Positions 12,201-20,073 of a DNA stretch of 64,000 bases are shown piece after piece. The notes under the pieces are model-generated. The model was not told the origin of the DNA, searched no databases, and saw only the letters and a program-made list of their open reading frames with translations. The DNA lies in assembly GCF_008065135.1 (NCBI RefSeq), contig NZ_CP042914.1, forward strand, positions 5,933,404 through 5,997,403, read 5' to 3'. Every line of letters begins with the position of its first letter. Within the stretch, counting starts at the first letter, position 1. A program made the translations under genes and the position numbers. The stretch comes from Roseimaritima ulvae (GTDB taxonomy: Bacteria; Planctomycetota; Planctomycetia; Pirellulales; Pirellulaceae).

Positions 12201-14515
12201 GCGGGGCCTCCACCGCGAGGCGGATGGTAACTGGCCCAGTAGGCCAGCGCTTGCTCACTGGCCAGCAGCGTTCCCAACAGGGCCAGCAAAATCAGCGTGG
12301 TCGTCGAACCGCCGCTGCCGTTGGATTGCTCGAGCACGTCATCGGTGGAATAAAATTGTAAACGAATGGGTTGAAGATCCTGCTGCAGTTTGCGGCGATC
12401 GGCGCGTCGCAAGTCGCCTTCGGTGGGCGTGATCACCGACGCCATCGGTCGGACCTCGCCCTGTCCGTCGATCCGCGACAACCACACCTCGGTGATGCCG
12501 GGCACCAACATCGCATCCACATCCGCGCTGCCGGAGATGGCCGCTTCACGCGGATCGATGCTCAGCTGCAATCCCGCGTCCGTCGGTTCGGCTTGCATCT
12601 CGATGGGTACGCGAGGCGGTTCGGACACGGCGGCCAAAACCTGGGCAGTGCGGCCGTAGCGATCGGTCGACAGCGTCAGTTCAATCGGCTGGTCGACCGT
12701 CCGCGAGGTTTCCACCGCGGCACCGGACCACAGGAAGGCATTGGCCCGCAGCATAAAGATCACAAACGTGGGGTCGCCGGGCCAATTCGACCAGCGGCCT
12801 TCCAAGCCGGCCAGCACGGTAACCACCTGCCCCCGACCCACGCTGTGCTGCAGCACAAACGGTCGCCGATCGCGGCGATTGAGCACTTCGCGAACCGGGC
12901 TGGCCAGAGAAACCCGCGGGTCGGCCAAATCCAGACTCCAGCTCTCCGCCAATCCCACGCGTCCGAACACCGCGTTGCCCAGCGGCCGAAACGGCTCGGT
13001 CAACGAGTGCTCATCGGCCATCACCACATCGCTGCCCGCTGCGGTCGATAGCGGCAATTCACTAACCGTCGCCAGAGCTCCGGGCAACAGGTTTCTCCCC
13101 TCGGCCAACAGGACTTCGTTCAGTCGTTGAGGTTGAGCGTTTTCGCCCAGGATCCAAGCCAACCCGCCACCTTCGGCAACGTATTGCGACAACGCGTGAG
13201 CGGCGTTCTGCGTGATCTGTTTGGGATCCACCAGATAGATCGCGCGGTAGGGACGCAGATCTTCCAGCGTCGCCGAGCGCAAAAACGTGGGAGCTCGCAC
13301 ATCGGGAATCGCTCCGGTGCTGACTTGGCTGCCCGGTTCCAACACCGAGGCGATGTGATACGCCCCTTGCTGTTCGGCATCACCGTCGACGATCAACACC
13401 CGCTGCGCCGCCGACAAGGGCAGGGTACAGGTGCGAGAATTGTCGGTCGGCAAGGCGTCGTCAGGCAGCGTCACCTGGATCGCGTGGGTGCCGGGTTCGG
13501 CGATGTGAACCTGGAACTGCCGCACCACCTCTTCGCCGGGCTCCAACCGCTCGATCACCACGCCGGGCAGCGGTTCCACCAATCCGGAATACTGGCGAGT
13601 CGGATCGGGCGAGGAGGCTTCGCTGCCGTAACGGATCACGCGAGCGGCAAGGTTGACATTCGTTACCGGCGTGGCCCCATAGTTCTTGACCGCCGTTTGC
13701 ACCACTACCGGGACGTCGGAAACCCACACGTCGGGTAAGGGCTGCAATTTGGTGATGCCCAGATTGGAAGCCGGTGTGGTCGCGCTATCGATGAACCGCA
13801 GGTCGACGTTCTCCGAGTCCATGCCTTCGAGAATTTCCGCGATGCGTTCGGGCGCTTGCCAATCCCGTTCGCGAAAATCGCTGATCACGTACGCCACGGT
13901 TTCGTCGGCCGGTGTGTTGCCGATCAATTCGCCGGCCAACCGCATCGCGGGCACCAAATCCACGCTCATCGGACTGGCTTCGGTCGCCATCACACGGTCG
14001 ATCAGGCGAGCGTCGCCGGTGATCGTTTGCACCGACAGATCGGCCGCGGCGTCGCCCGCCGAGCCACCGCCGCGGAGCACCAATTCGGCACGACTGCTGC
14101 GCAGCACCGTCAGTTGATGTTGGCCTTCGGACGCGGCCAAGCGTTCGGTCAGCGACCGCAGCGAAGCCAACGCGCGCTGATAGGTTTGTCCTCCGCTGCT
14201 GATGTCGGCCATCGAATAACTATCATCCAGGACAACCACATGATGGACGGTTCGACCGCCCAAGGCGCCCAACAGCCTGCCACCACTGATCCAACCGCAC
14301 AGCATTGCAATCAATACGGCGGCCACGGCCGTGCGAGCCAACAGCAGCAGCAACTGCCTGAGGATGATCCATTTCTTTTGCTTGCGGTAACTGGCCAGCA
14401 AAAAATCCATCGCGGCCCATTGTTGCCGTCGATGCCGCAGCATGTTGATCAGGTGCACCAACAACGGCACCCCGACAAACAAAAAACCGATCGTTAATGC
14501 AGGAAACAGAAACAT
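12197..14515 (-). CDS. BatA-like N-terminal membrane domain protein with degenerate VWA
   Basis: A 772-residue protein. The first ~80 residues form the two-helix BatA N-terminal module (FLFVGVPLLVHLINMLRHR, then LLLLARTAVAAVLIAML). A VWA-like MIDAS motif VVLDDSYSMAD follows near residue 95, with a long beta-rich extracytoplasmic part including CARDB-like stretches, and a C-terminal TM segment (TLILLALLGTLLASEQ). In other bacteria BatA proteins work with MoxR ATPases and DUF58 proteins in envelope stress or aerotolerance. It follows the DUF58 gene by 11 bp and overlaps the next gene by 4 bp. Confidence 0.88.
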   Translation of the reverse strand: MFLFPALTIGFLFVGVPLLVHLINMLRHRRQQWAAMDFLLASYRKQKKWIILRQLLLLLARTAVAAVLIAMLCGWISGGRLLGALGGRTVHHVVVLDDSYSMADISSGGQTYQRALASLRSLTERLAASEGQHQLTVLRSSRAELVLRGGGSAGDAAADLSVQTITGDARLIDRVMATEASPMSVDLVPAMRLAGELIGNTPADETVAYVISDFRERDWQAPERIAEILEGMDSENVDLRFIDSATTPASNLGITKLQPLPDVWVSDVPVVVQTAVKNYGATPVTNVNLAARVIRYGSEASSPDPTRQYSGLVEPLPGVVIERLEPGEEVVRQFQVHIAEPGTHAIQVTLPDDALPTDNSRTCTLPLSAAQRVLIVDGDAEQQGAYHIASVLEPGSQVSTGAIPDVRAPTFLRSATLEDLRPYRAIYLVDPKQITQNAAHALSQYVAEGGGLAWILGENAQPQRLNEVLLAEGRNLLPGALATVSELPLSTAAGSDVVMADEHSLTEPFRPLGNAVFGRVGLAESWSLDLADPRVSLASPVREVLNRRDRRPFVLQHSVGRGQVVTVLAGLEGRWSNWPGDPTFVIFMLRANAFLWSGAAVETSRTVDQPIELTLSTDRYGRTAQVLAAVSEPPRVPIEMQAEPTDAGLQLSIDPREAAISGSADVDAMLVPGITEVWLSRIDGQGEVRPMASVITPTEGDLRRADRRKLQQDLQPIRLQFYSTDDVLEQSNGSGGSTTTLILLALLGTLLASEQALAYWASYHPPRGGGPA

Positions 14516-14526
14516 ACGTTGGCCGT

Positions 14527-15429
14527 TCAGCCCCTCAGGTTTGGCAGCCCTTTGCGGGCGGTCAAAAACTTAGCCAAGACAGCGTCCAGCGGTTCGCTGG
14601 TGCGAATCTGTAAATAGTCGATCATCAATCGGCCGCAGGCACGCCGGGTTTGCTCGAGGAAACCGTTCATGGCTTCCAGGTAACCTTCCCGCAGAGCCCG
14701 CGGGTTGCAGTTCAGAAAGTCCGGCGTCTCCAGACCTTCAAAGCGGGTGGCGCCGTCGAAGTTGAAATCTAACTCGTCGTCGTGCAACACGTGCAACAGA
14801 GCCACGTCGTGTCCGCGAGCTCGCATCACTCGCAAGCCCTCCAGCAAGTTATCGACGCCCAATAGATCCGAAACGATGGTCACCAGGCCGCGGCGAGGAA
14901 TCGCCTGCGTGACTTGTCTGGCCACCTGTGGCAGGTCGGTGCGTTCGCCCGTGCCGACTTCGTCCAGGGCCATCACCAAGCGTCCCAACTGGTGCCGATT
15001 GCTTTTGGCCGGGACGGTCGAACGGACCTCGGTATCAAAGCTGAACAATCCGGTGGCATCCTGTTGCCGCAGAGCCAGGTAAGCCAGGCAGGCCGACAGC
15101 GAGGCCGCATATTCGAATTTATTCTGTTCGCCTTGGCCGTAGTCCATGCTGGCCGAACGGTCGACCATCAGGTGCAACCGCAAGTTCGTTTCTTCTTCGT
15201 ACTGCTTGATGTGCAGACGATCCTGCCGCGCGTACACCTTCCAATCGATATGACGAATTTCGTCACCGGTGGTGTATTGACGATGTTGCAGGAATTCGAC
15301 GGACTGGCCGAAGTACGGACTGCGGTGCATGCCCGACAAAAACCCTTCGACAACTCGGCGCGCCGTCAATTCCAGACGCCGAATCCGCTGCGTCGCTTCA
15401 GGACGCAAAAATCTTTTGGAATCGGGCAT
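14527..15429 (-). CDS. DUF58 domain protein
   Basis: A 300-residue DUF58 protein with the family hallmarks [34 protein letters not shown] and a VWA-like [11 protein letters not shown] motif. It lacks TM segments, so it is likely cytoplasmic or peripheral. DUF58 proteins are almost always encoded beside MoxR AAA+ ATPases and are thought to be their partners. The 5' end overlaps moxR by 32 bp, which is strong evidence for one operon. Confidence 0.93.
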   Translation of the reverse strand: MPDSKRFLRPEATQRIRRLELTARRVVEGFLSGMHRSPYFGQSVEFLQHRQYTTGDEIRHIDWKVYARQDRLHIKQYEEETNLRLHLMVDRSASMDYGQGEQNKFEYAASLSACLAYLALRQQDATGLFSFDTEVRSTVPAKSNRHQLGRLVMALDEVGTGERTDLPQVARQVTQAIPRRGLVTIVSDLLGVDNLLEGLRVMRARGHDVALLHVLHDDELDFNFDGATRFEGLETPDFLNCNPRALREGYLEAMNGFLEQTRRACGRLMIDYLQIRTSEPLDAVLAKFLTARKGLPNLRG

Positions 15430-16450
15430 CGCGAGTCAGTTCATCTTCCGTCTTGGGAGTTGCTGCAAGAATCCGTTGGATCACATCGTCGCTGGACACG
15501 CCGTCGCTTTCCGCCGCAAAATTGACCACCATTCGATGCCGCAGCACCGGCGGTGCCAGGGCGGCGATGTCTTCGACTTGGACGTGGAAGCGGCCTTCGA
15601 GCAAGGCCCGCGCCTTGCCGCCCAGGATCAGGAATTGAACCGCTCGCGGGCCCGCCCCCCAGCCCACCAGTTCTTCCACAAAATCCGGGACGCCTTCGCT
15701 GCCCACGCGGGTCTGCCTGACCAAAGACAAGGCAAACCGCACCACGTGATCGCTGACCGGTACCTGACGGACCAGATCCTGCAGGGCCAGAATGTCCTCG
15801 CCGGAAAGAATCGGTTGAACATCGGCGATACCGGTGCCGGTGGTTCGCCGGGCGACTTCGAATTCCTCGTCAAAGCTGGGATAGCGGACGAAGATCTTGA
15901 ACATGAAGCGGTCCTGTTGCGCTTCGGGCAAGGGATACGTGCCCTCTTGTTCAATCGGGTTCTGCGTGGCCAGCACGAAGAAGGGATCCGGCAGCGTATG
16001 GCGGACGCGGCCCACGGTGACCTGGCGTTCCTGCATGGCTTCCAACAAGGCGGCCTGCGTCTTGGGCGGCGTGCGGTTGATTTCGTCGGCCAGGATCACG
16101 TTGGCGAACAAGGGACCTTCCATGAATCGCATTTCACGGTGCCCGGTCGCTCGATCCTCTTCGATGATTTCCGTACCCGTGACGTCGGCCGGCATCAGGT
16201 CGGGCGTGAACTGTACGCGGCTGAAGCGCAGGTCCAAGGCTCGCGCCAGGGTGCTGATCATCAGCGTCTTGGCCAACCCGGGAACGCCTTCGAGCAAACA
16301 GTGCCCGCGACTGAACAAACAGATCAACAGTTCATCGATGACTTGATCTTGACCAACGATGATTTTCCCAAGTTGTTCTCGAATCGCATCACGTGCCTCG
16401 TGAAGCTTGCTGGCCTGGGAGGCGTCTAGAGGGGCGGCGTCAGCGGTCAT
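15398..16450 (-). CDS. MoxR-family AAA+ ATPase
   Basis: A 350-residue AAA+ ATPase with Walker A GVPGLAKT, Walker [10 protein letters not shown], the MoxR signature [19 protein letters not shown], sensor-like [18 protein letters not shown] and the C-terminal lid. MoxR proteins act as chaperone-like remodelers of VWA proteins. AAAGGA lies five bases before the ATG at 16450, a good ribosome binding site for the first gene of this long minus-strand operon. The promoter presumably lies in 16451-16574, where I see no clear core motif. Confidence 0.95.
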   Translation of the reverse strand: MTADAAPLDASQASKLHEARDAIREQLGKIIVGQDQVIDELLICLFSRGHCLLEGVPGLAKTLMISTLARALDLRFSRVQFTPDLMPADVTGTEIIEEDRATGHREMRFMEGPLFANVILADEINRTPPKTQAALLEAMQERQVTVGRVRHTLPDPFFVLATQNPIEQEGTYPLPEAQQDRFMFKIFVRYPSFDEEFEVARRTTGTGIADVQPILSGEDILALQDLVRQVPVSDHVVRFALSLVRQTRVGSEGVPDFVEELVGWGAGPRAVQFLILGGKARALLEGRFHVQVEDIAALAPPVLRHRMVVNFAAESDGVSSDDVIQRILAATPKTEDELTRDARFQKIFAS

Positions 16451-16574
16451 CCGATTCCTTTACGTCTTTATTAATTAAACGTGCAGAGCATTCGACAAAC
16501 GTGCACAGCGCAGGATCGACACCTCCCGCACGCACCCCAGAATAGCAACAACCTGCGCGTCTAGCTACGATTGG

Positions 16575-17552
16575 TTACGGCAGCAAAGCTTCCGCGGTTG
16601 GCTTTTCGGTCACAGAAAAGCGAAATATCTGCCGGCTGTGGGGGTCGGCAACCAGCACCGCAGTCGGCTCGGCGGCGTCTTCACCGGCCGGCCGCTCAAC
16701 GGCGATCCCCACGGGATGCTTTAGCGGTTCCCCCCGATACCATTCGCTGACCTGCCCCTCGGTCGAGACCTTCCAGATCGCTTTGCCGTAGCCGTCGGTA
16801 ACATACGCCTGGTCACCGATATGCACGATTCCACCGGGGTACTGAAACGGCCGCCCGGATACGAAAGGCGTGACCTGGTTCTCGGCATCAACGGTCACGA
16901 TCGCAGCGTCGTCAGGCGTTAGCGCCCACAAACGCCCCGTCGCATCAAACGACAAACCACGGGCGTTGACCGCCGCCACCAGCTGCGGCTGGCCACCGGC
17001 GAGCGGAAAGCGGAACAGAGCCCGTTTCTCGGCGTCGCCCACGTACACCGATTTGCCTTCGGGATCGATCGCCAGGCACATCGGGATCCCGACCATGCCA
17101 CCGGTCAGCCCGACCAACTTCTGCGTGTCGGCGGCGATCCGATAGATATCGCGCGAGGCTGAATCGCCCACCAGCACGCTGCCATCGTCCAGAGCCAGCA
17201 CGCACCGCGGCCGGTTCATCGCCTGCCGCATTTGGATCGGCCCCTTATAAAACAGCGTCGGCGCGGCCTTGTTTTCGCCCAGTCGCCACAATCCCGGCAG
17301 ATCCAAATCCACCACCGTGACCGCTCCGTCGGCGCCCACCGACACGTTCAGCGGATAAGCCACGCCATCGGCTGCCGGCGGTTCTTGAGCGGGCAGTAAG
17401 GCGGCGGAAAGTGGCAACAGAGCCAAAGCGATCAACGCCGGCAGCCAGCCCCCACTTCCAGCGGAAGTCCGCCCCCCGAAAAAGCTTGGCGTTCCGGTTG
17501 CAGCGAATACGGCAAGCGGGTGAATGATTCCGGTTAGGAAAAGTTTTCTCAT
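16575..17552 (-). CDS. Secreted NHL/SMP-30-like beta-propeller protein
   Basis: A 325-residue protein with an N-terminal hydrophobic export region (about residues 35-56, LIALALLPLSAALLPAQ), preceded by a long polar stretch. The rest contains repeated beta-propeller blades with GSVLVGDSASRDIYRI, GKSVYVGDAEKRALFRF, GRLWALTPDD and AVLVADPHSRQIFRF, typical of NHL or SMP-30-like folds. No catalytic residue can be assigned. It is probably periplasmic or surface located and may bind a ligand or partner. It diverges from the outer-membrane-barrel gene that begins at 17649. Confidence 0.75.
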   Translation of the reverse strand: MRKLFLTGIIHPLAVFAATGTPSFFGGRTSAGSGGWLPALIALALLPLSAALLPAQEPPAADGVAYPLNVSVGADGAVTVVDLDLPGLWRLGENKAAPTLFYKGPIQMRQAMNRPRCVLALDDGSVLVGDSASRDIYRIAADTQKLVGLTGGMVGIPMCLAIDPEGKSVYVGDAEKRALFRFPLAGGQPQLVAAVNARGLSFDATGRLWALTPDDAAIVTVDAENQVTPFVSGRPFQYPGGIVHIGDQAYVTDGYGKAIWKVSTEGQVSEWYRGEPLKHPVGIAVERPAGEDAAEPTAVLVADPHSRQIFRFSVTEKPTAEALLP

Positions 17553-17648
17553 GAGAGCGACTCTGCGGGTCGATATAGACGGTTAAGGTCCCAGTTTAGG
17601 GGACCGGTGAGCGTTCGTTGTGAACGCCAAATCAACGCAAGAAGGAAA

Positions 17649-19133
17649 ATGTCGATGGATTGGCTATCGCAGGCAGGATGGAAACGAGCGGGACGGTTGG
17701 GTGTGGCATTGGCGGTGACCACGCTGGCAATCACCGCATGGGGCGACGTTGCCAACGGACAGGACCGCCAACCCCACGCGTCAAGTCAAATTGATCTCAG
17801 CCATGCTCGGCAGGTTAGCCGACCCGCTAGCACGGAGTCAAATCCGCAGCAGCTGGTGGCTCAGCGATCCTATCCTGCGAGCCAATCGCAACAACCCAAG
17901 CCATTGTTTTCGAGCATGGGCTCGCAACGCAAATCAGCGCTCCGCCGCGCCGCTCACGGCGAAGTGCTGGCGGAACCGATTCCCCAGGGCCTGGTGCCCG
18001 CGTCCTATTATGGCGAGGGGCCAGCCTGTGGCGTGGAACCCGGCTGCGGCTTCGAACCGGCCTGCGGTTGTGAAGGCCCAGTGTGTGGCTGCGAACCGAC
18101 CTGCGGTGCCGAAGGATATTGTGACGGACTTTGTGGCGGAGGATGTGGTGGTATCGTCGAAGCCAGTTGTGGCGCCGAAGGATACTACTGTAATCAACCC
18201 GGCTGCGACTCCTGCGGTGGCGTCTACCTGGACGCCTCGTGCGGAGTCGAGCCGAGTTGTGGCGTCGGCGGCCCGGTCGCCGAATGTGTGCCTCTGCTGC
18301 TGCCCATCCTGCCGATCGACTGGTCTCGATTTGAATTCTTTGCCGGCGTGCAGGGCTTTACCGGCCCGCCCAACTTTGCCGCCGGCGACCTGCTGGGCGA
18401 CCGCAGCGGTGCGGGCAGCTTCGGCTTCCACGAAGGCTTTAACGAAGGTCGCTCCTTGCGTCCACTGTTGGGCATCGACTGGGCCGCGCAGTTTGGTCTG
18501 CGAGCCACACAGAACAACATCGAAAAGACACCCTTCAGCAGCGACCAACGCAACCAGATCTTCCTGACCGCCGGGCTCTCCCGCCGCGTGGATTATGGCC
18601 TGCAGGTGGGCGTCGTGTTTGACTACTTGAACGACGACTGGTACTACCACGCCGACCTGGGACAGGTGCGTGGCGAGTTGAGCTGGAAGACGGGCACCTG
18701 CCACGAACTGGGCTACCGCTTCATGGGCGGCGTCACCAATTCGAGCTCCGCGACCCGCCTGATCGATGCGGCCGGAGCGACCCAAGTGGGCACGCTGTCA
18801 CTGGTAGCCACCGACCAACACCGGATCTTCTACCGACGTGACCTGGGCGGCGACGGCTCGTTCGATGCCTTCCTCGGCACCACCGACAGCGAAGACACAC
18901 TGATGGGACTGACCGTCAACACCCCGCTGCGAGGCCGCTGGGGCTTGCGAGGTGGATTCGTGTTCCTCAACCCAGGCGACAAAACGAATACCTTCGGAGC
19001 TCACGAAGAGAGCTGGAACGTCTCGATGTCCGTCGTCTGGCGTCCCGGTGGCAAGACCGGCAAGTGCGACGGCTACTACAAACCGCTGTTCGACGTCGCC
19101 GACAACGGCAGCTTCATGGTCGACACCCAGTAG
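17649..19133 (+). CDS. Cys-rich protein with outer-membrane beta-barrel-like C-terminus
   Basis: AAGGA at 17643-17647 supports a start at ATG 17649 or ATG 17655. The 494-residue product has a signal peptide (LGVALAVTTLAITAWG). Residues about 130-220 form a Cys/Gly repeat of short CG-x-E-P units (CGVEPGCG, CGCEPTCG, CGAEGYC), which looks like disulfide or metal-binding repeats. From about residue 230 alternating aromatic/hydrophobic strands (FEFFAGVQGFTGP, LGIDWAAQFGLRAT, YGLQVGVVFDYLND) suggest an outer-membrane barrel. Planctomycete families of this design exist, but exact membership is not certain. The stop codon is followed after two bases by a REP copy. Confidence 0.75.
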   Translation: MSMDWLSQAGWKRAGRLGVALAVTTLAITAWGDVANGQDRQPHASSQIDLSHARQVSRPASTESNPQQLVAQRSYPASQSQQPKPLFSSMGSQRKSALRRAAHGEVLAEPIPQGLVPASYYGEGPACGVEPGCGFEPACGCEGPVCGCEPTCGAEGYCDGLCGGGCGGIVEASCGAEGYYCNQPGCDSCGGVYLDASCGVEPSCGVGGPVAECVPLLLPILPIDWSRFEFFAGVQGFTGPPNFAAGDLLGDRSGAGSFGFHEGFNEGRSLRPLLGIDWAAQFGLRATQNNIEKTPFSSDQRNQIFLTAGLSRRVDYGLQVGVVFDYLNDDWYYHADLGQVRGELSWKTGTCHELGYRFMGGVTNSSSATRLIDAAGATQVGTLSLVATDQHRIFYRRDLGGDGSFDAFLGTTDSEDTLMGLTVNTPLRGRWGLRGGFVFLNPGDKTNTFGAHEESWNVSMSVVWRPGGKTGKCDGYYKPLFDVADNGSFMVDTQ

Positions 19134-19135
19134 CC

Positions 19136-19160
19136 GTAGCCGAAGTCGCCAGACTTTGGA
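19136..19160 (+). repeat. GTAG-type REP hairpin next to a stop codon
   Basis: A single copy of the 26-nt GTAG repeat, type CCGAAGTC/GACTTTGG, begins two bases after the stop of the barrel protein gene. It lies in the spacer between convergent genes. Confidence 0.85.
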
Positions 19161-19244
19161 GGGCGGCAGAGGAAAGGGCGAAGGGGGAAGGGAAATGCAA
19201 ATTGAAAAATGGGAATTGCAAACTGCAAATTAACAGCTCCCTGG

Positions 19245-19329
19245 TTTGAAATTTGAAATTTGAAATTTGAGACCTGAGACCTGAGACCTGAGACCTGAGA
19301 CCTGAGATTTTGCAATTTGCAATTTGCAA
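19245..19329. repeat. Three adjacent heptanucleotide tandem arrays
   Basis: TTTGAAA is repeated three times (19245-19265) plus a partial unit, then GACCTGA five times without error (19271-19305), then TTTGCAA three times (19309-19329). All have a period of seven. They end at the stop codon of the minus-strand membrane protein gene (19330-19332). Confidence 0.95.
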
Positions 19330-19944
19330 TCACCCCCCGTACGGCGAGCCTCCTCCCGGCGGCGGATAGTTCGACGGCGGGCTGCCCGGCGGCGGACTAC
19401 CCGGTGGCGGCGTCCATTGATCGCCGCGATACGAGAAGTGCTGCATAATTTTGTCCCGCGACTCGGTCTTGCCCATCCGAAAGGCATGCTGAATGTCCGG
19501 ATTCAGCAGCAGGATCAAGCCCCAAATTCCCAGCGCAATTCCGGTGGGGGCACAGTAGCAGGTCAGCGAGCCCATGGCGGCCGAGGCGATGCCGACGATC
19601 ACCCAAGCCATGCCGCGAAAATGGATCGCTCGCCAACCGCCCCACAGCTGCAGGGCCGCGCCGATCAGCATCAGCAGGCCCATCCCGCCGTACACGGCGA
19701 TGATTATCATGGTTTCCTGGTCATCCAAATCCCCGCCTTCGGCCATCGTTAACGCCAACGCGGGCATGGCCACCATAAACAGCCCCAGCAACGCGAACAG
19801 CCCTCCGTTGACCATCATTAAAATTCCGTACGGCATCATCTGTTGCACGATGGCGGAATAATGAGGCTGCGAAGCGTCCGGCGGCATGAACCCCGCTTGT
19901 TGCGTCGTGGCGTACGGATTCGAGGGCGGCGGTTGAGGATCCAT
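19330..19944 (-). CDS. Small membrane protein with Pro/Gly-rich tail
   Basis: A 204-residue protein starting at ATG 19944 (MDPQPPPSNPY). The first ~40 residues are polar. Four hydrophobic helices follow (YGILMMVNGGLFALLGLFMV, MIIIAVYGGMGLLMLIGAAL, GMAWVIVGIASAAMGSLTC, TGIALGIWGLILLL). The tail is Pro/Gly/Ser-rich (PPPGSPPPGSPPS). I do not recognise the family. Such proteins are common in planctomycetes as short inner-membrane proteins with disordered tails. It runs divergently from the UvrA paralogue gene and convergently with the barrel gene. Confidence 0.75.
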   Translation of the reverse strand: MDPQPPPSNPYATTQQAGFMPPDASQPHYSAIVQQMMPYGILMMVNGGLFALLGLFMVAMPALALTMAEGGDLDDQETMIIIAVYGGMGLLMLIGAALQLWGGWRAIHFRGMAWVIVGIASAAMGSLTCYCAPTGIALGIWGLILLLNPDIQHAFRMGKTESRDKIMQHFSYRGDQWTPPPGSPPPGSPPSNYPPPGGGSPYGG

Positions 19945-20073
19945 GGACTGGCTTTTCAAAAGACTGGCGGTTGCCGAAACGCTCCGGGGCTTTGACAATC
20001 ATACGCGAATTCCTCGCCGCATCCACTCACCTGCGGTGCCACCGCCCCCCTTGCGCATCGGATCGCACCGCTC

